20,929 nucleotides of DNA from NCBI GenBank assembly GCA_016218095.1, contig JACREV010000054.1, positions 1-20,929 of the forward strand, in the 5' to 3' direction. Each line of letters opens with the position of its first letter. The first letter of the stretch is position 1. The DNA is from Deltaproteobacteria bacterium. GTDB taxonomy: Bacteria > Desulfobacterota > GWC2-55-46. The notes beneath the pieces are model-generated. The model saw only the letters and a list, made by a program, of their open reading frames with translations, searched no databases and was not told the DNA's origin. Below, piece by piece: positions 14,440 through 20,929 of the stretch. Position numbers and translations under genes: made by a program.

Positions 14440-15599
14440 CCTTTGTAGTCCAGAGATACGGGCTTGAGGTCAACGGGGGGGCGGAGGTCCTTTGCAGGTC
14501 GACGGCCGAGCACATGTCCAGATACTGGGACGTTGAAGTCCTCACCACGTGCGCCCTCGATTACCTCACCTGGCGAAACGAGTACAGGGCCGGAGTCGAG
14601 AAGATAAACGGCGTAACGGTGCGGCGGTTCCCTGTAAAGAGGCCGAGGAACTGGAACTACTTCAGGGTCCTCTCCAGGCTCTATTCGAAGGTCCCCTCAA
14701 ATGCGCTCGGACACGAGTGGATGCGGGCTCAGGGGCCCTATTCGCCCGGGCTCTTTGATTTCATAAAGAGGGAGCGCGCGGGCTACGACCTCTTCATCTT
14801 CTCGACCTATCTCTACTGCACCACCTTTTTCGGCCTTCCGCTCGTAAAGGAAAAGTCCGCGCTCGTGCCGAACGCCGAGGACTCCCCGCCGCTCCGGTAC
14901 GGTATATTCAAGGAGATCTTCAGCATGCCGAAGGCTTTCATCTACAATACCCCGGAGGAGAAGGCCCTTCTCTCAGACCTTTACGGGACGGACCGGACGC
15001 CCGGAGAGGTCGTCGGCGTAGGGGTGGACCTGCCGAAGGAGTTGAACGGCGAGAGGTTCAGGCGAAAGTTTAAGGTTGAGGGCGACTTCGTGCTTTACAT
15101 CGGGCGCATCACCGTGGACAAGGGGTGCGGCGAGATGTTCGACTATTTTGCCCGGTACAAGGCCGAGCGGCCCGGACCGCTCAAGCTCATACTCCTCGGC
15201 AAGGCGGTCATGGGGGTCCCGAAGCACCCTGACATAGTGGAGCTAGGGTTCGTCTCCGAGGAGGAGAAGTTCGACGCTCTCGACGCGGCGCTCTTTCTCC
15301 TCATGCCTTCCCCGTATGAAAGCCTCTCGATAGTGCTACTTGAGGCGTGGCTTGCGGTCCGGCCCGTGCTGGTGAACGAAAAATGCGCCGTAATGAAGGG
15401 CCAATGCGAGAGGAGCGGCGGCGGGCTTTGGTATGGCGATTTTTCCGGATTCAGGGAACAGATGGACCGTCTGGTCAAGGACGGGGAGGCCCGGGCGAGA
15501 TCGGCGGGGTCTGGAAAAGCTTATGTCGTCAAAAATTACTCATGGGAAGTCATCGAGCGCAAATACCTGAGATTGGCCGACTCGATGGTCGAGGAATAA
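14427..15599 (+). CDS. Glycosyltransferase, GT4 family (second of a paralogous pair)
   Basis: A 390-residue protein; GGGGAG lies directly before the ATG. It follows the gene at 12114 segment by segment: VAFVVQRYGLEVNGGAE (4-20), WDVEVLTTCALDYLTWRNEY (34-53), GVTVRRFPVKRPRN (62-75), DLFIFSTYLYCTTFFG (121-136), FVLYIGRITVDKG (221-233), E-x7-E at E298/E306 (YESLSIVLLEAW) and GGGLWYGDFSGF (331-342). Where the paralog has PCLHDE, this protein reads PNAEDS (148-153), so the conserved histidine of the subfamily is absent. This may reflect a different acceptor or reduced activity. Its stop overlaps the next start. Confidence 0.93.
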   Translation: MRKVAFVVQRYGLEVNGGAEVLCRSTAEHMSRYWDVEVLTTCALDYLTWRNEYRAGVEKINGVTVRRFPVKRPRNWNYFRVLSRLYSKVPSNALGHEWMRAQGPYSPGLFDFIKRERAGYDLFIFSTYLYCTTFFGLPLVKEKSALVPNAEDSPPLRYGIFKEIFSMPKAFIYNTPEEKALLSDLYGTDRTPGEVVGVGVDLPKELNGERFRRKFKVEGDFVLYIGRITVDKGCGEMFDYFARYKAERPGPLKLILLGKAVMGVPKHPDIVELGFVSEEEKFDALDAALFLLMPSPYESLSIVLLEAWLAVRPVLVNEKCAVMKGQCERSGGGLWYGDFSGFREQMDRLVKDGEARARSAGSGKAYVVKNYSWEVIERKYLRLADSMVEE

Positions 15600-17437
15600 T
15601 GGGCGTCGATTTAAGGCATTTTTTTCAAAATAAAAATTGCATCGAGAGGCAGGCCGCGAAGAGCTTCAAGGGCGAATTTGTCACATGGTTTCTGCTTTTG
15701 ATATTTTTTGCCGCCTATATCGCCTGGCTCAGAAAAACACCTGCAACGGCGAAGTTCTTCTGGTGGTTCCTCGCGGCATGGCTCTTGAAGATGACGGTAA
15801 GCAGGGCAGGCTGGAAAATAAAGGTCCCTGACGCCGTATTCAGCCTTCGTTCAGCGGTACTTATCTCCCTGGCCGTTTTCCTGTATTCTTACTTCACCCA
15901 TCGCTTCCTCCCTGGAAAAATTTTTGAAAAAGGCTGGTTTGGCTGGTGGGACCAGAGCCGGTATTTACTCATGGCGCAGGACTTCGCGGGCCTTGAGCTC
16001 GTCACGGAACATTATCTCTACGGCATAGGATACCCCGCATTAGGCGCGTTTTTTTACAAGCTGTATCCAACGAACCCGTTCTTCCCTTCAAACGTCATCC
16101 TGTATGTCCTGGTGGCGGCCCTTACGTACAAGACGGCAAGGGTCTGGCTCGATGAGAAGCTTTCGTTACTTGTGATAATCCTTCTTGTCCTGGGTACACA
16201 GTTTACTGAGTTTTTTGTCGTGCCGTGGAATAACGCCGTAAGCGCCGTGGGGCTGGCATTTCTCCTGTATCTTGCATTTGCCAAACAGGAGATCGGCATT
16301 GCGCACTCTGTCATTGTCGGTATTGTGCTCGGCTGGGTATTTTCGGCGAGGTACGTTGACGTGTTATTCCTCCTGCCCATATCCGCCTATATACTTCTAC
16401 GCGGGGGCGTGCGGAGGAACGCCGTAATGATTCTGGTCAGCGCCGTTGTCGCGTTAATAATCCTTGCCGCAGTTCTCTACACTCATTCATACGCGTTCGG
16501 GTCTGTTTTCAAGACACCTTATACTCTGCACGTCCAGGCAGGCGGGCACGACGACCAGAGCCTTGCGGCGTACCGATTGACACGGGTCCCCGACCATTTA
16601 TATTCCATATTCTTCAATCCGTATCAATTCCACGGCTTGAGGTTTGGAAGGCTCAATACGCCTCTTTTAGGGTACTCCTTTTTCTTTCTGTTCTCATTTT
16701 CAGGGTTTTTACACTCCCTGTCCGGCAGGCTCAGAACGCCTGTCTTGATAGCGTTTGGAAGCATGCTCGCTTCAGCCGTCTTTTACGGGAGCTTCACCGG
16801 CACCAGGGCGTCGGATCTCAAGTACAATTGCCTCCGCTATTTCCTGATGTGGTATCCTGTCATGGCTACGATGTCGGTGCTGGCGATATCAAAATTTACC
16901 GCATTTACCACGATTTCAACAGAGGAGAAAAGGCGTCTCGTATCGGGGACCGGCTTTATAATGCTCCTCATAGCCGCTTCGTTTTTGGTCCTGTCCCTGT
17001 CGTACCGGCAATCGGAGAAATATAGAATACCTTCCAGCCGCATCAAGGTCCGATCAAATTACAATAACGCGATGACCGGCAACGCAACGGACGGCGATAT
17101 CGCGACTCGATGGGATTCGGCTGAGCCGCAGAAGCCCGGCATGTTTTTGCATGTCGAGCTGGATTCAATTGAAAGGCTGGACAGGATAAGGCTCCTCTTG
17201 AGAGAGAATACCGACGATTACCCGAGGGGGCTTAAGGTGGAGGGTTCGAAGGACGGCAAGGAATGGAGAGACTTAGCTGAGATCCGTGTCGAAGGGCTTC
17301 CGTTGCTCACCGATGACGCCGTGGAACTGGAGTTGAAGTCCGCCGAAGCAAGGTATTTGAGGCTGACTCAGACCGGCGAGAGCGAGAGCAGACCATGGTC
17401 CGTACATGAATTGTTGGTGTATCGGAGCGATAGCTAA
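15599..17437 (+). CDS. GT-C-like multi-pass membrane glycosyltransferase with C-terminal F5/8-type-C domain
   Basis: A 612-residue protein from ATG 15599, overlapping the preceding TAA by one base, with GAGGA at 15591-15595. The open frame extends to 15347, but that part lies inside the previous gene. After a basic N-terminus there are about ten hydrophobic segments between 28 and 468. The first outer loop has WWDQSRYLLMAQDF (116-129) with D118, then GIGYPALGAFFYKLYP (142-157), the layout of GT39/GT-C-like transferases. Residues about 479-608 form a galactose-binding-like F5/8-type-C domain: NATDGDIATRWDS (495-507), LDRIRLLL, DDYPRGLKVEGSKDGKEWRDL (539-559), ARYLRLTQTG (584-593) and PWSVHELLVY (599-608). 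The domain should face the periplasm and may hold the glycan acceptor, which is inference. Confidence 0.9.
   Translation: MGVDLRHFFQNKNCIERQAAKSFKGEFVTWFLLLIFFAAYIAWLRKTPATAKFFWWFLAAWLLKMTVSRAGWKIKVPDAVFSLRSAVLISLAVFLYSYFTHRFLPGKIFEKGWFGWWDQSRYLLMAQDFAGLELVTEHYLYGIGYPALGAFFYKLYPTNPFFPSNVILYVLVAALTYKTARVWLDEKLSLLVIILLVLGTQFTEFFVVPWNNAVSAVGLAFLLYLAFAKQEIGIAHSVIVGIVLGWVFSARYVDVLFLLPISAYILLRGGVRRNAVMILVSAVVALIILAAVLYTHSYAFGSVFKTPYTLHVQAGGHDDQSLAAYRLTRVPDHLYSIFFNPYQFHGLRFGRLNTPLLGYSFFFLFSFSGFLHSLSGRLRTPVLIAFGSMLASAVFYGSFTGTRASDLKYNCLRYFLMWYPVMATMSVLAISKFTAFTTISTEEKRRLVSGTGFIMLLIAASFLVLSLSYRQSEKYRIPSSRIKVRSNYNNAMTGNATDGDIATRWDSAEPQKPGMFLHVELDSIERLDRIRLLLRENTDDYPRGLKVEGSKDGKEWRDLAEIRVEGLPLLTDDAVELELKSAEARYLRLTQTGESESRPWSVHELLVYRSDS
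17033..17422 (+). other. F5/8-type-C (discoidin-like) domain coding segment
   Basis: Residues 479-608 of the GT-C-like protein. The signatures are A-T-D-G-D-x-x-T-R-W near the start, DYP-x-G ... S-x-DG-x-x-W in the middle and ARY-x-R-L ... W-S-V-x-E-L at the end, all in the canonical order. Confidence 0.85.
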
Positions 17438-17448
17438 CGTTTATACGG

Positions 17449-17714
17449 ATGGGGAGAATCCTTGAAATCGGGCCTGATTTTTGGGATTATCCAATGGGGC
17501 ATGTCTACAGATGGGCGGATATGGATGACAGTCAGGCCAGAGCTGTATACGGCCGCCCCATTCAGCTCGTTTGTCTTAGACGAAGAAAACAGCATTGGCT
17601 ATTCAGTTCGACGGATTCGCTTCGGGGCGATACGCGAAGATCGTCCAGGCAGGCAACTGCATGGATGAACCCTGGTCTATCAGAGAGCCCCGTTTTTTTT
17701 CGTTAATAGCTTGA
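17449..17714 (+). pseudogene. Frameshifted remnant of a second F5/8-type-C domain
   Basis: The 336-nt gap between two membrane-protein genes is not empty. Three reading frames read in turn give an F5/8-type-C domain. Frame 1 (17449-17508) gives RILEIGPDFWDYPMGHVY. Frame 2 (17504-17533) gives STDGRIWMTV. Frame 3 (17580-17714) gives LAIQFDGFASGRYAKIVQAG followed by PWSIREPRFFS and a stop. These match the intact domain just upstream: DYPRGLKVEGSKDGKEW, ARYLRLTQTG and PWSVHELLVY. Only the second half of the domain is recognisable; no membrane part remains. It is best read as the tail of a lost or deleted neighbouring gene. The short ORFs at 17449-17706 and 17462-17668 are pieces of this remnant, not genes. 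Confidence 0.72.
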
Positions 17715-17739
17715 AAAAGACCGGGTGTTTCTGTAAACT
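17711..17739 (+). promoter_or_regulatory. Candidate sigma-70-type promoter upstream of the DUF2079 gene
   Basis: TTGAAA at 17711-17716 (5 of 6 to TTGACA) and TAAACT at 17734-17739 (4 of 6 to TATAAT) are separated by exactly 17 nt. They lie in a non-coding stretch just after the pseudogene stop. Transcription would start near 17746, about 28 nt before the start codon. The match is moderate and untested. Confidence 0.35.
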
Positions 17740-17773
17740 GGCTTGATAATTCACCTTAAAAGTCGTCAAAGGA

Positions 17774-19372
17774 TTGAAGAAATTGCCCCAAAAGATATTC
17801 GCCAATATTTTGAATGTATTACTGTTAATGCTCGGGGCGATGGCCCTGTGGGCTCTCGTTTTTGGCGGTTTTACTTTGAGGGTCTCAGGGCTTGATATAG
17901 CAGTTAACGGTTTTCAGAGACTCCTACTGCTAATAGCCGTTCTGTTCGTTATAAAACTTCTGATATCCGGCGGCAGAGAGAGACTTTTTCAGGCCGGAGA
18001 TAAAATCTCCATATTTTTTAGCTCTGAAAAAAATGTCTTGTTAGTCATTGCCGTGTTTATGATTGTGTTCGTCTGGGTAAAGATATCACAGTACCTGTCC
18101 TTCAACATCCATGCCCTGGACTTCTCAGACTTCGATTACGCTATCTCGAACACGCTAAAGGGGGATTTCATGGCGACCCCCTTTTGGGAGCAGAATTACT
18201 TCGGAGTGCACTTCGTACCCATACTCTTTTTTATAGTACCTTTCTATGCCCTCCACGACGGGCCCTATGTGTTACTTATTATGCAGGCCGCAATAGTGGC
18301 TATAGGCGCATATCCTTTTTACAGGCTGTGCAGGCATTATTTCAAGGAGCCCTTTGTGGCAGGGCTTCTTATGATAGCTTACCTTAATTATTCGTACCTC
18401 ATACGCGGGCTGATATACGATTTCCACTGGGAGATGATAATCCCTGCGCTGTTTTTTTTCATTTTCTATTATTTTGAAAAAAAAGATTACCTCAAATATT
18501 TTATTTTTTTGATTTTGGCGCTGATGGCCAAGGAGGATGTCCCGCTATATACCTTTTTCATAGGCCTCTACCTCCTGGCCGTAAGAAAAGAGTGGAAGCC
18601 CGGCATCGCCACCATGGTCTTGTCTATGGTCTGGTTCGTGGTTGCAATAAGCATTATCAAGCAGATCAATCACGGCGACCTCGGATACGCCGGGCGATGG
18701 CAGGCCTATGGGGCGAACTTTGTTGAGATAGGGTTTTATTTCGTCTCGCACCCTGCGGAACTCATGCGGATACTGTTTAAGCCTGATATATGGCTGAAGT
18801 TATTGCATCCGTTGGCTTTCCTGCCTTTGCTCAGCCCGGCGGTGTTCCTTCTTGCGTTGCCGTCCTTTTTTATAAATGTTTCAAGCAGCCTCGGAGGGCA
18901 AGCCACTTTGAGCTATTATTACTCCGCTCCGATAATCCCGTTCCTTTTCATTGCCGCGGCCCTTGGGATAAAAAGACTTTATGCCTGGTCCAATGGCTCT
19001 AATAAGGTACTATGGGCCGCCTCAATGCTTTTGTTGCTTTTAAGTCTGAACAACTCTAACCTGAAAACACAGAAAATCACCGACCACCACGTTATCGGCT
19101 ACGATGCCGTGTCGGTCGTACCGGCGACGGCCTCTGTAATAGCGCAGGTAGATATCATGCCGCACCTCCCCAAGCGCAAGGAAATACACATGCTGAAGTC
19201 TGATTCACCCAGGATTGATGCAGAGTATATTTTATTTGATAAAACCGGCAACCTTTGGCCTCTCAAGCCCTCTGAATACGAGGAGGTCTTTAAGTTTTAT
19301 GCTAACAGCACTGCACACTCGGTTTTATTCGAAAAAGACGGATATTATATCTTCAGGAAGGCTGGTATATAA
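17774..19372 (+). CDS. DUF2079 family multi-pass membrane protein
   Basis: A 532-residue protein with about ten or more hydrophobic segments. It carries the DUF2079 landmarks in order: DFSDFDYAISNTLKGDF (116-132), GVHFVPILFFIVPFYALHDG (144-163), a QAAIVAIGAYPFYRL stretch (171-185), YDFHWEMIIPALF (215-227), LMAKEDVPLY (250-259), and near the end ATASVIAQVDIMPHLPKRKEIH (451-472). The acidic residues in the first outer loop fit a GT-C-like sugar transferase, but the family's function is not established. The start is uncertain: TTG 17774 lies directly after AAAGGA, while TTG 17783 has better spacing (9 nt). The gene is AT-richer than its neighbours (19 of 60 G+C at 18421-18480, against 39 of 60 at 2401-2460). 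Some of that reflects its hydrophobic codons. Confidence 0.9.
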   Translation: MKKLPQKIFANILNVLLLMLGAMALWALVFGGFTLRVSGLDIAVNGFQRLLLLIAVLFVIKLLISGGRERLFQAGDKISIFFSSEKNVLLVIAVFMIVFVWVKISQYLSFNIHALDFSDFDYAISNTLKGDFMATPFWEQNYFGVHFVPILFFIVPFYALHDGPYVLLIMQAAIVAIGAYPFYRLCRHYFKEPFVAGLLMIAYLNYSYLIRGLIYDFHWEMIIPALFFFIFYYFEKKDYLKYFIFLILALMAKEDVPLYTFFIGLYLLAVRKEWKPGIATMVLSMVWFVVAISIIKQINHGDLGYAGRWQAYGANFVEIGFYFVSHPAELMRILFKPDIWLKLLHPLAFLPLLSPAVFLLALPSFFINVSSSLGGQATLSYYYSAPIIPFLFIAAALGIKRLYAWSNGSNKVLWAASMLLLLLSLNNSNLKTQKITDHHVIGYDAVSVVPATASVIAQVDIMPHLPKRKEIHMLKSDSPRIDAEYILFDKTGNLWPLKPSEYEEVFKFYANSTAHSVLFEKDGYYIFRKAGI

Positions 19373-19387
19373 ATTCGTCAGGCTCTT

Positions 19388-20068
19388 ATGAAAAAACTCT
19401 CAGTCATAATCCCGGTCTATAACGAAAAGGAGACGATAAGGGATATACTCGATCGCGTAAAGGCCGTCGATATCGAAAAAGAGATAATCCTCGTAGACGA
19501 CTTTTCCACGGACGGGAGCAGGGAAATATTACAAGGGCTCGCTGAAAAGGGGGAGAAGGTATTTTTCCATGAAAGGAACATGGGCAAGGGGGCGGCCTTA
19601 AGGACGGGCTTTGCGCACGTGACCGGCGACTACTGCATAGTACAGGACGCCGACCTCGAGTACGACCCCGAGGACTATCACAGGCTCATCGCGCCTGTCC
19701 TCAAGGGAAAGGCCGTGGTGGTCTACGGGTCGAGGTTCACCGGAGAGCACAGGAACATGTTCTTCCACCACTGGGTCGGGAACAAATTCCTGACCCTCGT
19801 CACCAACATGTTGTACAATACCACCATCAGCGACATGGAGACCTGCTACAAGCTCTTCAGGAGCGATATCATAAAGTCGGTCAACATAAAGTCGAACAGG
19901 TTCAACTTCGAGCCTGAGATAACCGCGAAGGTGCTCAAGAAGGGTTTCAGGATATACGAGGTCCCGATATCATACGCCGGCAGGGAGTTCTCGGAAGGCA
20001 AAAAGATAACCTGGAGGGACGGCTTTTCCGCCCTGTGGACGCTCTTAAAATACAGGTTCGTGGACTGA
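19388..20068 (+). CDS. Dpm1-like GT2 glycosyltransferase (polyprenyl-phosphate sugar synthase type)
   Basis: A 226-residue protein, 15 nt after the previous stop. GT-A landmarks: LSVIIPVYNEKETIRDIL at 4-21, IILVDDFSTDGSREIL at 33-48, NMGKGAALRTGFAHVTGD at 64-81, and DXD in QDADLEYDPEDYHRL (D87/D89) at 86-100. VVYGSRF (111-117), SDMETCYKLFRSD (148-160) and FNFEPEITAKVLKKG (172-186) complete the pattern of dolichyl/undecaprenyl-phosphate mannose- or glucose-synthase relatives. It lacks the two C-terminal membrane helices of the GtrB-like gene at 8972. It may charge undecaprenyl phosphate for the DUF2079-type protein encoded just upstream, which is inference from adjacency. Confidence 0.92.
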   Translation: MKKLSVIIPVYNEKETIRDILDRVKAVDIEKEIILVDDFSTDGSREILQGLAEKGEKVFFHERNMGKGAALRTGFAHVTGDYCIVQDADLEYDPEDYHRLIAPVLKGKAVVVYGSRFTGEHRNMFFHHWVGNKFLTLVTNMLYNTTISDMETCYKLFRSDIIKSVNIKSNRFNFEPEITAKVLKKGFRIYEVPISYAGREFSEGKKITWRDGFSALWTLLKYRFVD

Positions 20069-20090
20069 TCCCCCGTCAAAAAAACATAAA

Positions 20091-20096
20091 AAGGAG
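20091..20096 (+). promoter_or_regulatory. Shine-Dalgarno AAGGAG for gmd
   Basis: AAGGAG lies 10 nt before ATG 20107 in a 38-nt A/T-rich gap. It is a strong independent ribosome site, unlike the coupled starts upstream. Confidence 0.7.
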
Positions 20097-20106
20097 TTTT
20101 TGCTGA

Positions 20107-20929
20107 ATGGCCAAGAAGAAAGCCTTTATCACCGGCGTTACCGGACAGGACGGCTCTTATCTCTCCGAGTTCCTGCTTTCAAAGGACTACGAGGTATACG
20201 GGATGGTCAGGAGGGCGTCCGTTGAGCGGTTTGAAAGGATCGAGCATATAAAAGACCGGATGCACCTCGTGCAGGGCGACCTGACCGACCAATCGTCGCT
20301 GGACGAGGCCGTAAAGACGATAATGCCCGACGAGATATACAACCTCGCGGCCCAGTCGTTCGTCCCGACCTCGTGGAACCAGCCGACGCTTACCGGAGAG
20401 GTGACGGGCATGGGCGCGACCCGTCTCCTCGAGTCCGTAAGGAAGATAAAGCCGGACGCGAGGTTCTACCAGGCCTCCTCCAGCGAGATGTTCGGCAAGG
20501 TGAGGGAGGTCCCGCAGGACGAGCTTACGCCGTTCCACCCGAGGTCGCCTTACGGGGTCGCCAAGGTATACGCCCACTTCATAACGGTCAACTACCGCGA
20601 GAGCTACAACATGTTCGCCTGCTCCGGGATCCTCTTCAACCACGAATCCCCGAGGAGGGGGCTTGAGTTCGTGACCAGGAAGATAACCAACGGTGTCGCG
20701 AGAATAAAGCTCGGCCTCACGAACGAGCTCAGGCTCGGCAACCTCGACGCGAAAAGGGACTGGGGTTTCGCCGGGGATTACGTCGAGGCGATGTGGTTGA
20801 TGCTCCAGCAGGACGAGCCTGACGATTTTGTCGTTGCCACCGGCGAGACGCACAGCGTAAGGGAGTTCGTGGAGCTGGCGTTCGGAGCGGCCGGGCTCGA
20901 CTGGAAGAAGCACGTCGTCATCGACCCGA
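20107..20929 (+). CDS. gmd: GDP-mannose 4,6-dehydratase, 3' end beyond the window
   Basis: 274 residues are visible and the frame is still open at the last base. It is an extended short-chain dehydrogenase: KKAFITGVTGQDGSYLSEFL (4-23) is the NADP-binding GxxGxxG loop, and QGDLTD (56-61) and YNLAAQSFVPTSW (78-90) follow. The catalytic set is S/T-E-Y-K, with YQASSSEMFGK (121-131), Y149 and K153 in SPYGVAKVYAH. FNHESPRRGLEFVTRKI (177-193) and RDWGFAGDYVEAMW (217-230) are diagnostic for Gmd. The enzyme converts GDP-D-mannose to GDP-4-keto-6-deoxy-D-mannose, precursor of GDP-fucose, GDP-rhamnose, GDP-perosamine and others. Bacterial short-form Gmd proteins run to about 320-345 residues, so roughly 50-70 are missing. 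Downstream genes outside the window should show which sugar is made. Confidence 0.96.
   Translation, partial: MAKKKAFITGVTGQDGSYLSEFLLSKDYEVYGMVRRASVERFERIEHIKDRMHLVQGDLTDQSSLDEAVKTIMPDEIYNLAAQSFVPTSWNQPTLTGEVTGMGATRLLESVRKIKPDARFYQASSSEMFGKVREVPQDELTPFHPRSPYGVAKVYAHFITVNYRESYNMFACSGILFNHESPRRGLEFVTRKITNGVARIKLGLTNELRLGNLDAKRDWGFAGDYVEAMWLMLQQDEPDDFVVATGETHSVREFVELAFGAAGLDWKKHVVIDP

Noticed and set aside
15347..15598. N-terminal extension of the GT-C-like gene
   Set aside because: It lies inside the preceding GT4 gene and reads as Arg/Gly-rich shadow; ATG 15599 has a ribosome site and gives a normal membrane-protein N-terminus.
17449..17706. Two small genes of 85 and 68 codons in the 17.4-17.7 kb gap
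   Set aside because: Their translations are consecutive fragments of one frameshifted F5/8-type-C domain, so neither is treated as a gene.
20179..20913. Long reverse-strand ORF (244 codons)
   Set aside because: It is antisense to gmd, whose motifs are unmistakable; the reverse product is rich in Arg/Val/Leu/His and shows no family pattern.
1..20929. tRNA, rRNA, CRISPR arrays, insertion sequences or integrase genes
   Set aside because: I saw no tRNA-like cloverleaf, regularly spaced repeats, transposase/integrase motifs or terminal inverted repeats anywhere in the window.

Overview
The window is a one-directional block of surface-glycan biosynthesis genes: every supportable gene is on the + strand. 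It holds nine soluble or membrane-anchored glycosyltransferases, three large multi-pass membrane proteins that look like GT-C type sugar transferases, three SAM methyltransferases, the tail of a sulfatase-family protein at the left edge, and the start of a GDP-mannose 4,6-dehydratase (gmd) at the right edge. The DNA is GC-rich with heavy use of AGG (Arg) and ATA (Ile) codons and frequent GTG/TTG starts. This suits a Gram-negative environmental bacterium, perhaps Desulfobacterota- or Nitrospirota-like, but the sequence alone does not fix the taxon.

Layout. 2-484: C-terminal part of a sulfatase/alkaline-phosphatase superfamily protein. 537-8875: a tightly packed run (gaps of -4, -4, -4, +2, -8 and +8 nt) encoding a coiled-coil methyltransferase, two GT4 enzymes (the second with a large inserted beta-rich module), a 40-residue membrane peptide, a GT2, a divergent GT4, and a GT-C-like membrane protein. 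8943-11996: a possible 10-codon leader, a GtrB/Dpm1-type polyprenyl-phosphate glycosyltransferase, two methyltransferases, and a small coiled-coil protein sharing a motif with the first methyltransferase. 12114-17437: three overlapping GT4 genes and a GT-C-like protein with a C-terminal F5/8-type-C (discoidin-like) domain. 17449-17714: a frameshifted remnant of a second F5/8-type-C domain. 17711-19372: a candidate promoter and an AT-richer DUF2079-type membrane protein. 19388-20068: a second Dpm1-like glycosyltransferase. 20107 to the end: gmd, running off the window.

How the genes may work together (inference). Cytoplasmic GT4/GT2 enzymes build a lipid-linked glycan, using GDP-6-deoxyhexoses that start at Gmd. 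The methyltransferases modify or cap sugars. The two polyprenyl-phosphate sugar synthases supply lipid-linked monosaccharides to the GT-C-like proteins, which would add residues on the periplasmic face. No flippase, polymerase, ABC exporter or priming transferase lies in the window, so the locus must extend beyond it.

The most unusual signals are: a beta-rich module (C-x-ELE ... RW ... DPR) shared by a cytosolic GT4, as an internal insertion, and a GT-C protein, as its C-terminus; the decayed F5/8-type-C domain with a reconstructible slippage event; the shared SHRPV-x-G-xx-IVA-x-KKL motif in a methyltransferase and a stand-alone coiled-coil protein; and an unlisted 40-residue membrane peptide.
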